Positions 32,681-43,761 of a stretch of DNA of 64,000 nucleotides are shown in pieces. A model generated the notes under the pieces. That model did no database searches. It was given only the letters and a program-made list of their open reading frames with translations, and was not told the origin of the DNA. The stretch comes from Narthecium ossifragum (lineage: Eukaryota; Streptophyta; Magnoliopsida; Dioscoreales; Nartheciaceae): the NCBI GenBank assembly GCA_963920575.1, contig OY986971.1:10542779-10606778 (forward strand), in the 5' to 3' direction. Position numbers and translations under genes: made by a program. Positions within the stretch are counted from its first letter, which is position 1, and the number at the start of each line of letters is the position of its first letter.

Positions 32681-33029
32681 TCATAAGTCACTAATTATTC
32701 ATAATTAAACCTCTTAAATTACCTTTGTTAGGCCTAGAGTAGTTGTATTTAATAGTTTGTTAATTGATTTCAGGTTTAATCATACTTTGAGAAGAAATGC
32801 AGGAAATTTGACCAAAATGACTAAATAAACTGCTTCATCGACCGTTAGTAATATATTCGCCAGATATTTGACAAAAATCCAAATATTCTGAAACTTGGGG
32901 ATATTGTAACATCTCAGAGATCTACAACCTTTCTGTTGGACACTTTGCGAGATTCTTGAAGGTGTGATCGCAGATTTGAAGAATACATGTAAGTACATAA
33001 GCTGGGAAGTACTTCCATAAATATACCAT
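32681..33029 (+). repeat. Family A LTR of copy A3, truncated
   Basis: It follows a polypurine tract and matches the LTR start with TCATAAGTCAC (first G changed). From about 32880 it is closer to the family B LTR at 37430-37570, suggesting a mosaic. At about 33030 it changes abruptly into the inverted copy A4. Confidence 0.6.
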
Positions 33030-35464
33030 TAGAAATACCATTAGAAATCAATCATAATACTCATCAAGTCTAATGCATGAAATAGAAATAATATCCATAA
33101 ATATACCCTTCAACTCATAGTCACATAAAAAAATAGTAAATCAAAACATGACATTACATATTTCCAACACTTCAACATATTTACTCATGATTAAAAATAA
33201 CTTTAACACTCCTCTGTTAAACACTTCAACTATTCAAGATCACAATCATGTGTGAATGGGGTTCCACATGCTTTAGAGTATCAATTATATCTAAACACTT
33301 CAACTATTCAAGATCACAATCATATTCAAGCACATATCTTCTACGTATCACAAAGCAATCTCTGCTTTTATTTATTTTTCTTTTCTTTAATTTTCTCTGC
33401 AGGAATTTCAACTGTTTTACGCGAACAACAAACCTTGTTAGGCATCTTGCCCGGTTACTAAGTATGAAACCCTTATTTTTTTTTCTCTTTTTTTTCAGGA
33501 AATTCAACCGTTTTACGCGAACACCACGCTGGTTAGGCACACTGCCCGGTTACTAAGTTGAAAATCCATTTTTTTTCTCTTGTTTTTTCGCATACTTAAA
33601 TAATTGCATGTGCTATTGTATTTTCTGTGTCATGATATAAAATTGTAAATCTATCCCAGTATCATGCTTAGAATCTAATATCAACCCCTTAACATGTGGA
33701 AGTGAACATATGCCTTAGGATATGCCAAGTAATCCTTAAATCATGGTAAAAGTGTTAAAGTATAGAAATAATATCATGCATAGCAACAATTTACTATTTC
33801 TTATCTGACATACAAGTCTCAGAATAATTCATAAAATAAATTTTTAAAACATGCACCTTTGTCAAATCATATCATAATTTTATTCTTTTGACATAATTCA
33901 AGGGATGTATAATATTTGGTTACCAGAAAAAAAATATGAGCATGAAATTTATGAATGCTACCCCCAACTTAAATGTAATTGTCCACAATTACACTAAGTC
34001 ATAAAAATAAATCAAGAAGTAAAGGGTAGAGATAACCATAATGAACGCCTCAGAAATTGATTTCTCTCTCTTCCAATTTTAGTTTAGGCATCACCATCAT
34101 TGAATAAATACTTTCTTCCCCACCATAACCTGTCACAGAAATATATACATTTCCAAAAATATCAAATATAACAAATAAAAGTCCAAAAAGGTATTAGAAT
34201 CATCGAAAATTTCGGCAGAGTCTCCTTTGTATTTTCATGATATATTAATCTGTACAAACATTCAACACATAAAAATATAACATGTACAGATAAATAGTAA
34301 AGGAGATAATACATAAAAAATAATCTTCTAGACATCACAGATAAGAAAATAAAGGACCAAAATATCCAAGCTGGGCAACCATTAGTTATCATCCGCATAA
34401 AACGTCATCACGCACACAGCGGCCGTCCGCGACAAGATCAGAAACGAAATCAGCGAAAATAAGGATAATTTAACATCGGATGTTGCTCTAGTACGTCTAG
34501 AAAATCAAAGAATGGTCAACATGGTCCTGATTGAAGATCTATACCGTCCGATCGAAAATCGGATCACTGTAGCACATGGATCATGTCTAGCAACAATCGG
34601 ACGACTGAAAGCTCACCGGCGGCGGATCGGTGGTGAAACCTCGTCGTCGGAAGACGGGACTGGTGGGGATAGAATCGTGAAAGGTCAAGGAATGTGTTGG
34701 TGAGGTCTGATCTAAGATTCATGGCCTCCAGGCAGCGGAACGGCGGTGAACGACGCGGAGGATGATGGCGGTCGGAATTGGATTCCGATGATCGTTGAAG
34801 GCAAAGGAACTGTCCTATGGTGTCCGATTGAAGAATTGGGCTTTCAGGTGGCGGATTGATGGTGTTCGGAGAGGTTGAGACCGCCGGAGGTGAAGCCGAT
34901 GATTCAGCCATCAAGGAATGGTTTTGATGGTGGAGGAAGCTTCGCGATGATGGAAGGAAGGTTCTGGAGGTATTAATGGGTGATGGGAGGCACGGGATGA
35001 GGAGATCGAAGTCGGCCGGCGAAAGCGGAGGGGCTCACCGGCGTCGAAGGAGAGGGTTCCGAGGGAAGAGGAGGGTGATATCGGAAAGGTGGAAGGATGG
35101 CGATGGTGTTGGTGCTGGTTTGGAGGGATGGGGATGGCCGGAGTTGGTCGGACGACGAAGAGAGGGCGGCGGCTCGAGGACGAGCCGATGAGCCGGGACA
35201 ATGAGCCGCAATCGAGGAACATTGTGGGAGGAGAGAGAAAATCTAGCGAAAAATAAGGAAAAATAGAAAGAAGGTGGAGAAAACTTCCAGGAAAATATGA
35301 AGAAAATCCTAAAAATTAAATAAAATTCTAAAAAGCAAAGGGAAAAAAAATCATAAAACTGGGTTGCCTCTCAGGAAGCGTGAAATTTTACGTCTTTCGC
35401 TAGACGCTCCCGAAACAAGATTTAGGAGGCCGATGGTTCCATGTGAAGAAATACATGGCCCGGA

Positions 35465-36485
35465 TCATGGTGAAGTTATGCAGACATGATTCATTAAAGA
35501 AAAAAAAAGGTCCTTAGCAAACCACATATGCATAGAACTAGAAATTTTGATACGATCTTTGATGAAGGGACGATAGGAATTGGCATAGTCTTCACTCATA
35601 ACAAGGTTCTCCTCCTCACAAAGTTTAACTAATGGGGATGATATTAAAGGTAGAATCTCAAACTGAGGCTCTAGACAAGGAATATTGCTAACACTCTCAT
35701 CCTCATTATGTTTATCACTAATATGCACATCATCATCATTCAACTCATCATGTAGAAGTGGCAATTCATCACAACAATTCTCATCATCACTAAAAAAATT
35801 AGCTTCTAAAGCATGATCAAAATACATATAAGGTCCAGTTTCATTAGGTATGTATTCAGGAATATTATTTTCAGGGGCCGGCAAAATATTGTCAATAGTT
35901 GTATAACTCGGCAAAGTATTAGAACACATCTCAAAATTTCATGCATCATTCTCATTAGAAACATAAGCTGCATCAATATTGTCACCACAAACAGCCGGAA
36001 CAGAATTATTTGCATAGTCCTCATTCTCATAATATGAATCAACCATGTGGGCTAGTTGTTTTATTTGTGTCTCTATTTTCTTAATTGATTGATCATTAGA
36101 GTTAACATCATTTATTATCAATAATTGCTCGTTCCTTACCAACATCATTTCATTCCGAAGCTCAGTTTTAATATCAACAATCGCACTCATGAGTTTGTCT
36201 AAAGTCAGGTTAGAGGATGCTTGTGAAGGATATTGTTGTCCAAAACAAGGTTCAAAATTTTGGGACGGTGTTTCTATGTTCCATGGTTGAACATTAGGAG
36301 GTTGATAGCCTTCAAATTGCCAATTAAGGTTTCTATGATTTCTAAAATTCGAATTATAAGGATATGAATGTGAATTATATGATGGATTTGAGAAACCATA
36401 TATGTCATTCTTGTAAGCAGGTGTATGTCGAGGGCGTGCGATAATCCCACGATGTATCACCCGATGGCATATAATATTCGGTCAT
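35465..36485 (-). pseudogene. Family A Gag-derived acidic protein, copy A4, broken
   Basis: It is homologous to the 407-codon frame of A1. A start ATG at 36483-36485 gives a short MTEYYMPSG N-terminus, then a frameshift. The body at 35939-36460 contains NDIYGFSNPSYNSHSYP, QFEGYQPPN, the coiled coil KTELRNEMMLVRNEQ and IKKIETQIKQLAHM. A stop near 35940 separates it from the acidic C-terminal part (35465-35929) with HDELNDDDVHISDKHNEDE and SFIKDRIKI-like blocks. Shared architecture with A1 shows that the capsid loss is ancestral to both copies. Confidence 0.65.
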
Positions 36486-36591
36486 GTATGCAAAATCATA
36501 TATCATAAAAAGAAAAAGAAAACAGAAGATTCAGAGAAGACGACAAAATCCGAAAAACAACGATTGAAATGAAAAATTTTGAATTTAGAAA

Positions 36592-36650
36592 ACTTACCTG
36601 ACTGCGCAGTTCCGATTGGTCGGTATAGGGCCCGACCGATCGCTCCAAGC
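36592..36650 (-). promoter_or_regulatory. Copy A4 leader: perfect palindrome and splice donor
   Basis: On the minus strand the perfect palindrome ACTGCGCAGT (36610-36601) is followed directly by CAG/GTAAGT (36600-36592). CGATCGG-type words lie upstream. This supports the layout in A1. Confidence 0.5.
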
Positions 36651-36874
36651 AGTGGGGGAGATCCTTCCTTCAAAAAAAATCCATTCCAATGCTGCTAAAA
36701 TTCAACAAAAATTGTCAGAAAATTCCTAAAAAGTGTAAAATAAAGAAAAGGAGAGATAAGAAAGATAAAAACCTAACTAAGCAAAGAAAACGAGTTAAGA
36801 GAAAATCAATTAGTTAACCGTCGAAATCCCCGGCAACGGCGCCAAAAATTAATATAGATGATTTCATCCGTATA

Positions 36875-38787
36875 TGTTGAGTGCCTGAAATTGCACTCTG
36901 AACATGACTAAGAGCAGCTTATTTGTTTAGTTTTCATGATTAATATAGATGATTTCATCCGTATATGTTGCTTCACAAAGTTATTTGTATTATGCAGGAA
37001 ATTGAAGCAAAGATGGGTCTTTAATGCCAAAACTGTATCTTCTCGGAAGAAACCAGATGATATGTCATATATGATTGGAAAGCTCTGGAAGTCTAGTTTC
37101 TGGAAGTTTTTACGGTTCGTGATTTGGAGTTTCCTAACCGAATTTATGCTATTTTGAGTATGAGAGGTGCAGACAGAGCCGTTACGGAAGAAGAAGATCA
37201 TCTGATGCTCAAAGGATCGATCTTACTCTAGCAAGGGATCGATCCGACCCTGACAGAGCGCATACTTTTCATATGATCACAAAAGGATCGATCCTACTAT
37301 CCATCCTACTGAGAAGGATCGATCATTTGCCTTACAAAGGATCGATCGTACTCAGGGCCACCCAAATTACAGCAAATGAGGAGAAATACAGTTTCGTCAA
37401 CTGATAGGAAAATATTCATAACATATTCTCTGGAATTCTAAATATTCTGAAATTTGAATACATAATAGAAGGTTAAGAGATCTACAACTTTTATGTTGAA
37501 TATTTTGTGAGATTCTGGACGGTGTGATAGCAGATTGGAAGAATATATGAAGTTACACAAGCTGGAAAATTGTTCTGTCAAAGCTGAGGAGAATATTCGT
37601 CAAATATTCCAGATAACTCTGAATAATATGAAATCTTTGGGATCTGACAAACGACTTCCTAATCTACAACTTTCGTGTTGAGCAAGTTTCTAAATTCAGG
37701 CTAGAATGGACACAACTGTGACCGGAATTGGCTGCTAGGATTAATTCAGGAAATCTGAGTTGCACCATAAGTCCAACTCAATTAAAACCCTAATTTCGGG
37801 AGTTCCCCTATATATATGGTTATTTTAATCCGAAATTAGGCTGGTTCCAAGGGGGTTTTCTACAGAGCTTTGGAGGGGAGAAAAGCAAGGAAGAAGATGA
37901 AGGAATCTCCATCCATGGCCAAGTAATCTGCGGGCATGGCGGACGGATGATCTAGCGAGGACTAGGGTATCTTCTCCAACAATGGTTCATAGTTTTAATC
38001 TTTATTGTTAAACTTTTTTCTATGTATTGGATCTTCAAAGATTATTTTCAGATTATAGATTTCTATGTGGATGATTAATATTATGAATCTAGTCATGCTT
38101 CTTTCATGATCTTATAATCCCATAGTTATCTCTTTTGATTCTCCTATTGAGTCTCGCGAGACCTTTGCTATACATTGCCCGTAGTGACAGTTGGTATTGT
38201 GTATTCTTAGGGATCTGGTAAGACAAGGTTGGGGCTCTATCCCGAGGAATCTTTGCTATGCATTGCCCATTGTGAGAGTTGGTATTGTGTATTCTTAGAG
38301 ATCCGATTAGATAGAGTTAGGGCTTTGTCCCGATGAACTTTTGCTGCGTGTTGCCTGTAGTGACAGCCGGTATCGTGCATTCTTAGGTTTGAGTTGGATG
38401 AAGTTAGAACTATAATAAGAAAGAATCAATAAGTGGAAGAGACATTTTTATATTTTGTTAGGTTTATAGTTTCATATCTTCCGGTTAAGGTGATTGGGAT
38501 GTGAATCCCTTAACTAATTATTATATGAACTATTAAGAAGAGAAGAACCTAAATCCGAGTGAACTGATTCCTGAAGCCTAGCCTCATTCAAATCCTGATA
38601 TCTTTAGTTAACCTTACATTATAATTAAATCCTTTGATCTAATTTAGTTAATTCTTAAGTTCTCGTTTGTCTTCAATTCATTGTTATTTATGTTTTGGAT
38701 ATTTTCTGCTTGTCTCTCTGTGGGTTCAACCTCTCTTATGCTATACTGCACCGCGACTGTTGTGCATGACACATTTGAGCGATATCA
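36875..38787 (+). repeat. Family B LTR (Tat/Athila-like), plus strand
   Basis: It starts TGTTGAGTGCC and ends GAGCGATATCA, followed five bases later by a primer site. It is distantly related to family C LTRs: the start resembles TGATGAGTGC, and a block near 37090-37130 matches the antisense of 10320-10370. GGATCGATC words cluster at 37195-37350. A 32-base stretch at 36848-36879, overlapping the start, is repeated at 36939-36970. No matching second LTR or TSD was found. Confidence 0.7.
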
Positions 38788-38792
38788 AAAAT

Positions 38793-38810
38793 TGGCGCCG
38801 TTGCCGGGGA
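38793..38810 (+). promoter_or_regulatory. Family B primer binding site (tRNA-Asp type)
   Basis: TGGCGCCGTTGCCGGGGA lies six bases from the LTR end. An AT-rich leader with A-rich runs extends to about 39100. Confidence 0.8.
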
Positions 38811-39049
38811 GACGGTTCAGAAAAGCGCCAGAATCATCAGATCACGATGATTGAAGACATCGAAGGCGGTAACTTTGTTCCCTTTTCTTTGGATTTTTAT
38901 TTCTTTTTCTTTAGTTTTCTTTATTTTCTTTTTAGTTTTATTTTAATTTTTCGTTTTATTTTTACTTGCTGAAAAGAAAACTGACAAAAAAAACTGACAA
39001 AAAAAAACTGAAAAAAAAAGAGAATGGAAAATGAATTATATCAAGACTA

Positions 39050-39993
39050 TTTGAGATCATGTTCTATGAAGTCGAGAGATGGAATGTTTCAAACAACAGT
39101 TCGTAAGAAAGTATATACGAATTGAGCTTGGAGAATAGAATGAGTCATGATTCTGTCAATGAGTATCTTCCTAATTATATGCTTAACGCATTGAAAAGAA
39201 AATTTTCATTATTTGCACAAAAGGATGATGAGACATTATGTGATGCATGGCATCGATTTAACAGTTTAATAGCTTCATGCCCTCAACATGGTTATCCTAG
39301 TTGGCGTTTAGTTAGCTATTTTATTATGGATTAACTGAGCATGAACGTCAAATTCTTGAAACAAGATACAAGGGTGAGTTTTTGCAGATTGATCCAGATG
39401 AAGCTATGAAGCACTTGAATGAGCTTGTTGAGACAACTCATACACAGACAGTTTCGGGGCGCTGGGATGGATATCATGATCATACTAATGCCAAATCTTA
39501 CAAGCATCCCAATGTCGTCTTAACGTCCAACAGCTATTTGCAACACAATGAGTTTTTCTACTCTTATCCTAGTGCTTATGATGATTATGTGCATGATACT
39601 TATATTGCTACTTCCCATGATGTGCATGTTGATGAGCCTAACACGTATGATGCATGTGTCAATGACTTTAGTGCTTCTGATGCATACATCCATGATTTAA
39701 TGCTTATGGTGCACATGTTGAAGATGTTCATGTTGATGATGCATATACTCATGACTGTAGTGCTAGTCTGTATGTTCAAAATTCTAGTCCTATTGATGCA
39801 CAAGCTATTGATTCTAATGTGTGTGATGCATATGTATATGATTTTAGCGCTCATACGCATGTTCATGATACTAACATTCACTCTGCATATGCTCATGATT
39901 TCAATGTTAGTAATGCACATGTTCATGTCTCTGATGCTGGCAATGCACATGTTTCTCCTCAACTTTCTGAGGCAGAGATTTTGGACTTATTAA
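39050..39993 (+). pseudogene. Family B gag remnant with His-Asp repeat region
   Basis: The frame at 39122-39334 encodes NALKRKFSLFAQKDDETLCD and AWHRFNSLIASCPQHGYPSW, the second half of a Tat/Athila capsid core. The first half is absent. After a frameshift near 39334 the capsid end continues as LQIDPDEAMKHLNELV at 39382 onward. The rest is built from short repeats of H-D and Y/V-H-D patterns, encoded by CATGAT and GATGCATATG-like words. A further frame change occurs near 39690. Confidence 0.6.
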
Positions 39994-40670
39994 AGGAGGC
40001 TAAAACCAAGCCTAATTTTGACTCTTTCATTCTGCAGTTACTTATGAAAGATGAGGAGAAGGCACGCCAACTATGCGAGGTAATCACATCTTTTAGCGTG
40101 CACAAACTTGGATGGACACATCAGTTGGAAGAAGATGAAGTACTCCAGTTCGGGCCGGTCAGCAGCGAGGAAGATCCGAACAACTACCAAGACCACCACG
40201 ACCAGGTATTCGTTGAACCTCCATCGACTGAACTTCAAGTCATTGCTTCTAAGCCGCAAGGTATATTTCCAGTGTTTATTTTATCTCCCTGGATAGTTAG
40301 GAAGAACATGACCTTGATAGATACTTTTAGACTTCGACGGATTTATTTCAGATTTTGTGATCTTAGCATCCTTGACCACGAACATGATGACACTATTGAT
40401 AGGTCATTGGATGAGTCACTGACACTTGAGCACAATGATGATATATATTTCTATTTGAGAGATCTAGCTATCTTGTATACTAGTGTTAGAATGCAAAAGC
40501 TAGTTCTCCTACTTGTAATATGCCACTTGGATTCACATGGTAAACTACTCTTGGTGATACTACTAACCACCTTCCAGGCCATGGCACTTACTGATTTTGC
40601 ATATCATCGTGCTAGGGCACGGCCGCCAAGGGCGCGGTTAAAAATCCTTGTCTTATATATAGTAGTTTAG
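39819..40670 (+). CDS. Family B open frame, unknown (Gag tail derived?)
   Basis: This 283-codon frame overlaps the repeat region. The first 50 residues are the His/Asp-rich repeat. Residues about 50-90 read PQLSEAEILDLLKEAKTK then LQLLMKDEEKARQLCE, likely helical. An acidic stretch with SSEEDPNNYQDHHDQV and a hydrophobic C-terminus follow. No zinc knuckle, protease or polymerase motif was seen. Its place after a capsid remnant suggests an element-specific Gag extension. Function is unknown, and the ATG may be internal. Confidence 0.4.
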   Translation: MCDAYVYDFSAHTHVHDTNIHSAYAHDFNVSNAHVHVSDAGNAHVSPQLSEAEILDLLKEAKTKPNFDSFILQLLMKDEEKARQLCEVITSFSVHKLGWTHQLEEDEVLQFGPVSSEEDPNNYQDHHDQVFVEPPSTELQVIASKPQGIFPVFILSPWIVRKNMTLIDTFRLRRIYFRFCDLSILDHEHDDTIDRSLDESLTLEHNDDIYFYLRDLAILYTSVRMQKLVLLLVICHLDSHGKLLLVILLTTFQAMALTDFAYHRARARPPRARLKILVLYIVV

Positions 40671-42359
40671 TTTGCTCTATTTGCTTTTTTGTATGCTTGA
40701 GAATGCTTGAGTTATTTTTATGTTGTGTGCTTGCATGTTTGCTTTTGTTTTCGGTTTTTTTTTGCTTTTGTTTTTAGGTGCTCGAGCAAACCCATCCTCT
40801 GGCAATGGCGCCAAAAATTGCTCCCTACCATCCACATCCTCCGGCAATGCCATTTCACCGTCGATCCATCGCCGGCGAGCTCTCAGCCGTCCAATTGCTA
40901 CAGGACACGATCCAGATGCTACATAGCTTCGATTTCGAATCGAACGGTCTCGATCTTTACTCTGGATGAAATTTTGGATGATGAATATTTTTGTTCTGTG
41001 ATGCAAGGATACTTCAATGTATTCTACGATTTTATGTTTATATTTCTATTTTATGTGGATGAATGATTGTACAGGTTGATATATCATGCAAATCCAAAGG
41101 AGACTCTGTCGAAATTTTCTATGATTCTAATACCTTTTATTTGTAATATTTGATTTTGTTGGAAAGGTATATATTTATGTGACAGGTTATGGTGGGGAAG
41201 GAAATATTTATTCAATGATGGCGATGCTTAAACTTAAATTGGAAGAGAGAGAGAAATCTAGTTTTGGGGCGTTCATTATGGTTATCTCTACCCTTTACTT
41301 CTTAATTTATTTTTATGACTTAGTCTAATTGGGGACAATTACATTTAAGTTGGGGGGTAGAATTCTAGGAATTCAGGCTTATTATTTTTCTGGTAACCAA
41401 ATATTACACATCCCTTAAATTATGTCAAAAGAATAAAATTATGATATGATTTGACAAAGGTGCATGTTTTATTTTATGAATTATTCTGAGACTTGTATGT
41501 CGTATAAGAAATAGTAAATTTTTGCACATGTTCACTTCCACATGTTAAGGGGTAGATATTAGATTCTAAACATGATACTGGGATAGGTTTATAATTTTAT
41601 GTCATGACACAGAAAATACATGAACACATGCAATTATCTGAGTATGCGGGAAAAAAAGAAGAAAAAAAGATTTTCAACTTAGTAACCGGGCAGTGTGCTT
41701 AGCCAGCGTGGTGTTCGCGTAAAACGGTTGAATTTTTTGGAAAAAAAAAGAACAAAAATGAGGATTTGCAACTTAGTAACCGGGCAGTGTGCCTAACCAG
41801 CGTGGTGTTCGCGTAAAACAGTTGAAATTTCAACGAAAATAAAATAAAAAAAAAACAGATATTGCTATATGATAAGTGGAAGATATGTGCTGGGATAGGA
41901 TTGGGATTTTGAATTGTTGAAGTGTTTAAATATGATTGATACTCTGAAGCATGTGGAACCCCATTCACACACAGGAGTGTTAAAGTTATTTTTAATCATG
42001 ATTAAATATGTTGAAGTGTTGGAAATATGTTATGACATGTTTTGATTTACTATGTTTTTATGCGACTATGAGTTGAAGGATATATTTATGGATATTATTT
42101 CTATTTCATGCATTAGAGTTGATGAATATTATGATTGATTTCAAATGATATGTTCAAGGGAATGTATAGATGTTTGTGGGTGTCATCCCTGAAAACCCTC
42201 AGGAGACTATAACTCCTCCACTGGGGTAACTCAGGGGTTTAAAGGCTTGTTGCACATGCTAAGTGCAATCGTGAGACCTACGAAAGTGGCTAGTTAGATT
42301 TATTGTTTTCTTTTTATATTTTCTTTGCTCGAGGACTAGCAAAGTGTAAGTTGGGGGTG
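40671..42359 (+). repeat. Junction and family A copy A5 3' region
   Basis: 40671-40830 is T-rich and contains GGCAATGGCGCCAAAAATT near 40801, which resembles an inverted primer site. From about 40840 it matches the family A GC-rich block in shortened form. The hairpin with internal polypurine tract (41324-41353, one stem mismatch), two AGTAACCGGG units (41672-41737, 41767-41830) and the hairpin cluster (42202-42268) follow. The polypurine tract lies at about 42348-42359. Leader and coding parts are missing. Confidence 0.7.
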
Positions 42360-43761
42360 TGATAAGTCACTAATTATTCCTAATTAAACCCCTTAAATTA
42401 CCTTTGTTAGGCCTAGAGTATGTGTATTTGATATTATATTGCTTGATTTCAGGTTTAAGTAGGATTTGAGAAGAAATACCATAAATTCGGTCAAAAATCA
42501 CTAAATTCTGCAAAAAGACTGCTTCGTCGATTGTTTGGAAATAAATCACCATATATTTTATAGAACTCCAAATATTCTGAAATTCTGGGAGATAAAAGAA
42601 GACTTCAAGAGCTACAACTTTCATGTTGAAGACTTTGTCATATTCGGTCTACATTGGCGCCAGTTTTTGAATCAAAATCAGAAGAATGGAAATTGGAGAG
42701 AAAAGTTGAAGAAATTAATTGATGACATGGCAGTTATTGACCCAGTCAGACCAACTACAGCGATTGATCGGATTTGAGTCCGATGGATCGCTTCAATGAC
42801 GTCTACAGCCCAAAATTTAGGTAAATTAGAGTTTAAGTTCAACTCTAACTCCTAATTCCGGGATGGAGGGTTTCTAATACATAAGGGGGTTATTCCAGTC
42901 AAAAAATTGGCATCTTTTGGAGCACTTTTGGAGGAGAAAGTTAGGGTTTTGAAGACGGTGATCTTTTCGCGGAGATCAATGGCTTCATACTCTACACCGA
43001 TTCATGATTTTGAAGAGATGAGTGGCTAGATTTCTTGTTCTTAGGAATACCATGAAACCCTAGTGTAACTTTTGATCTTTCTTAGTTGAATTTTTGTGAA
43101 CTTCTCTACGTATAATCTCATGAATATGTTCTTAATGATTATAGAGTTGAAGGAACAGAGTTCCGTTGATGTATTCTTAGTCCTACATGATGGTTGTACT
43201 TGATTGTAGAGATTCATGAGATAGTTTCCATGTGATTTGTGATTTACCTTTGAGATAATCTATGCTACGTGAAGATAAGCCATGCTAAGGTCATTAGGAG
43301 TAGAATAACTTAAGATAATGGTAAGACCGAAGATGATTTATGCCAAACAAAGATAGGTTATGTAGTAGAAAACATAAAACCTTCTTTTAGGGATTCGTGT
43401 GAGCTTGTAGCCATACAATCCTTAATGCTTAGAGAAGTGATTAAGATGATAACTATGGAAGATTAAGGGTGAAACTAGAGTGGATTGTGTATTTCCTAAG
43501 ACATCTTTCTCCATCTGATTAAGACCTTAATATTTTCTTTTGCTTTCTTAGATAGTTTTAGTTAGATCAATCTATCATTGAAGTGTTTGGTTTAGATCAA
43601 GAGTTTTGAGAATTGATTTTGTTTTTCCTAGTAATTCCCTGTGGTTCGACTTCGGATTTCACCACTAGTCTACTTAGTAGTATTAGTGATTGAATAAGGG
43701 TATAAATTTAAGATTTGATTGAGGTTAGCAACGTTTTAACGACGACGTTTGCGAGCGATCA
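42360..43761 (+). repeat. Family A LTR of copy A5
   Basis: It starts TGATAAGTCAC and ends GCGAGCGATCA, 1402 bp, complete. No primer site follows. The next base begins the antisense polypurine region of family C. Confidence 0.82.

Larger units (their letters stand above)
33030..36850 (-). mobile_element. Family A copy A4, inverted, without LTRs
   Basis: It is minus-strand internal sequence only. From right to left it has the primer site (CCCCGGCAACGGCGCCA on plus, 36828-36844), leader, decayed coding region, twin hairpin (35359-35406), GC-rich block (34500-35230), hairpin with internal polypurine tract (33961-33993) and two AGTAACCGGG units (33402-33469, 33497-33564). It stops before the three-hairpin cluster. 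A segment of about 32 bases at 33218-33250 is repeated at 33292-33325. Confidence 0.78.

Noticed and set aside
33404..33564. tRNA-like or cloverleaf gene in the AGTAACCGGG module
   Set aside because: The fold has too few arms, and no anticodon-arm or T-arm sequence was seen. It is better treated as an element-specific RNA module.
39600..39962. 120-codon minus-strand frame rich in Met, Ile and Cys
   Set aside because: It is the antisense of the family B His-Asp repeat tract, with no domain or context of its own.
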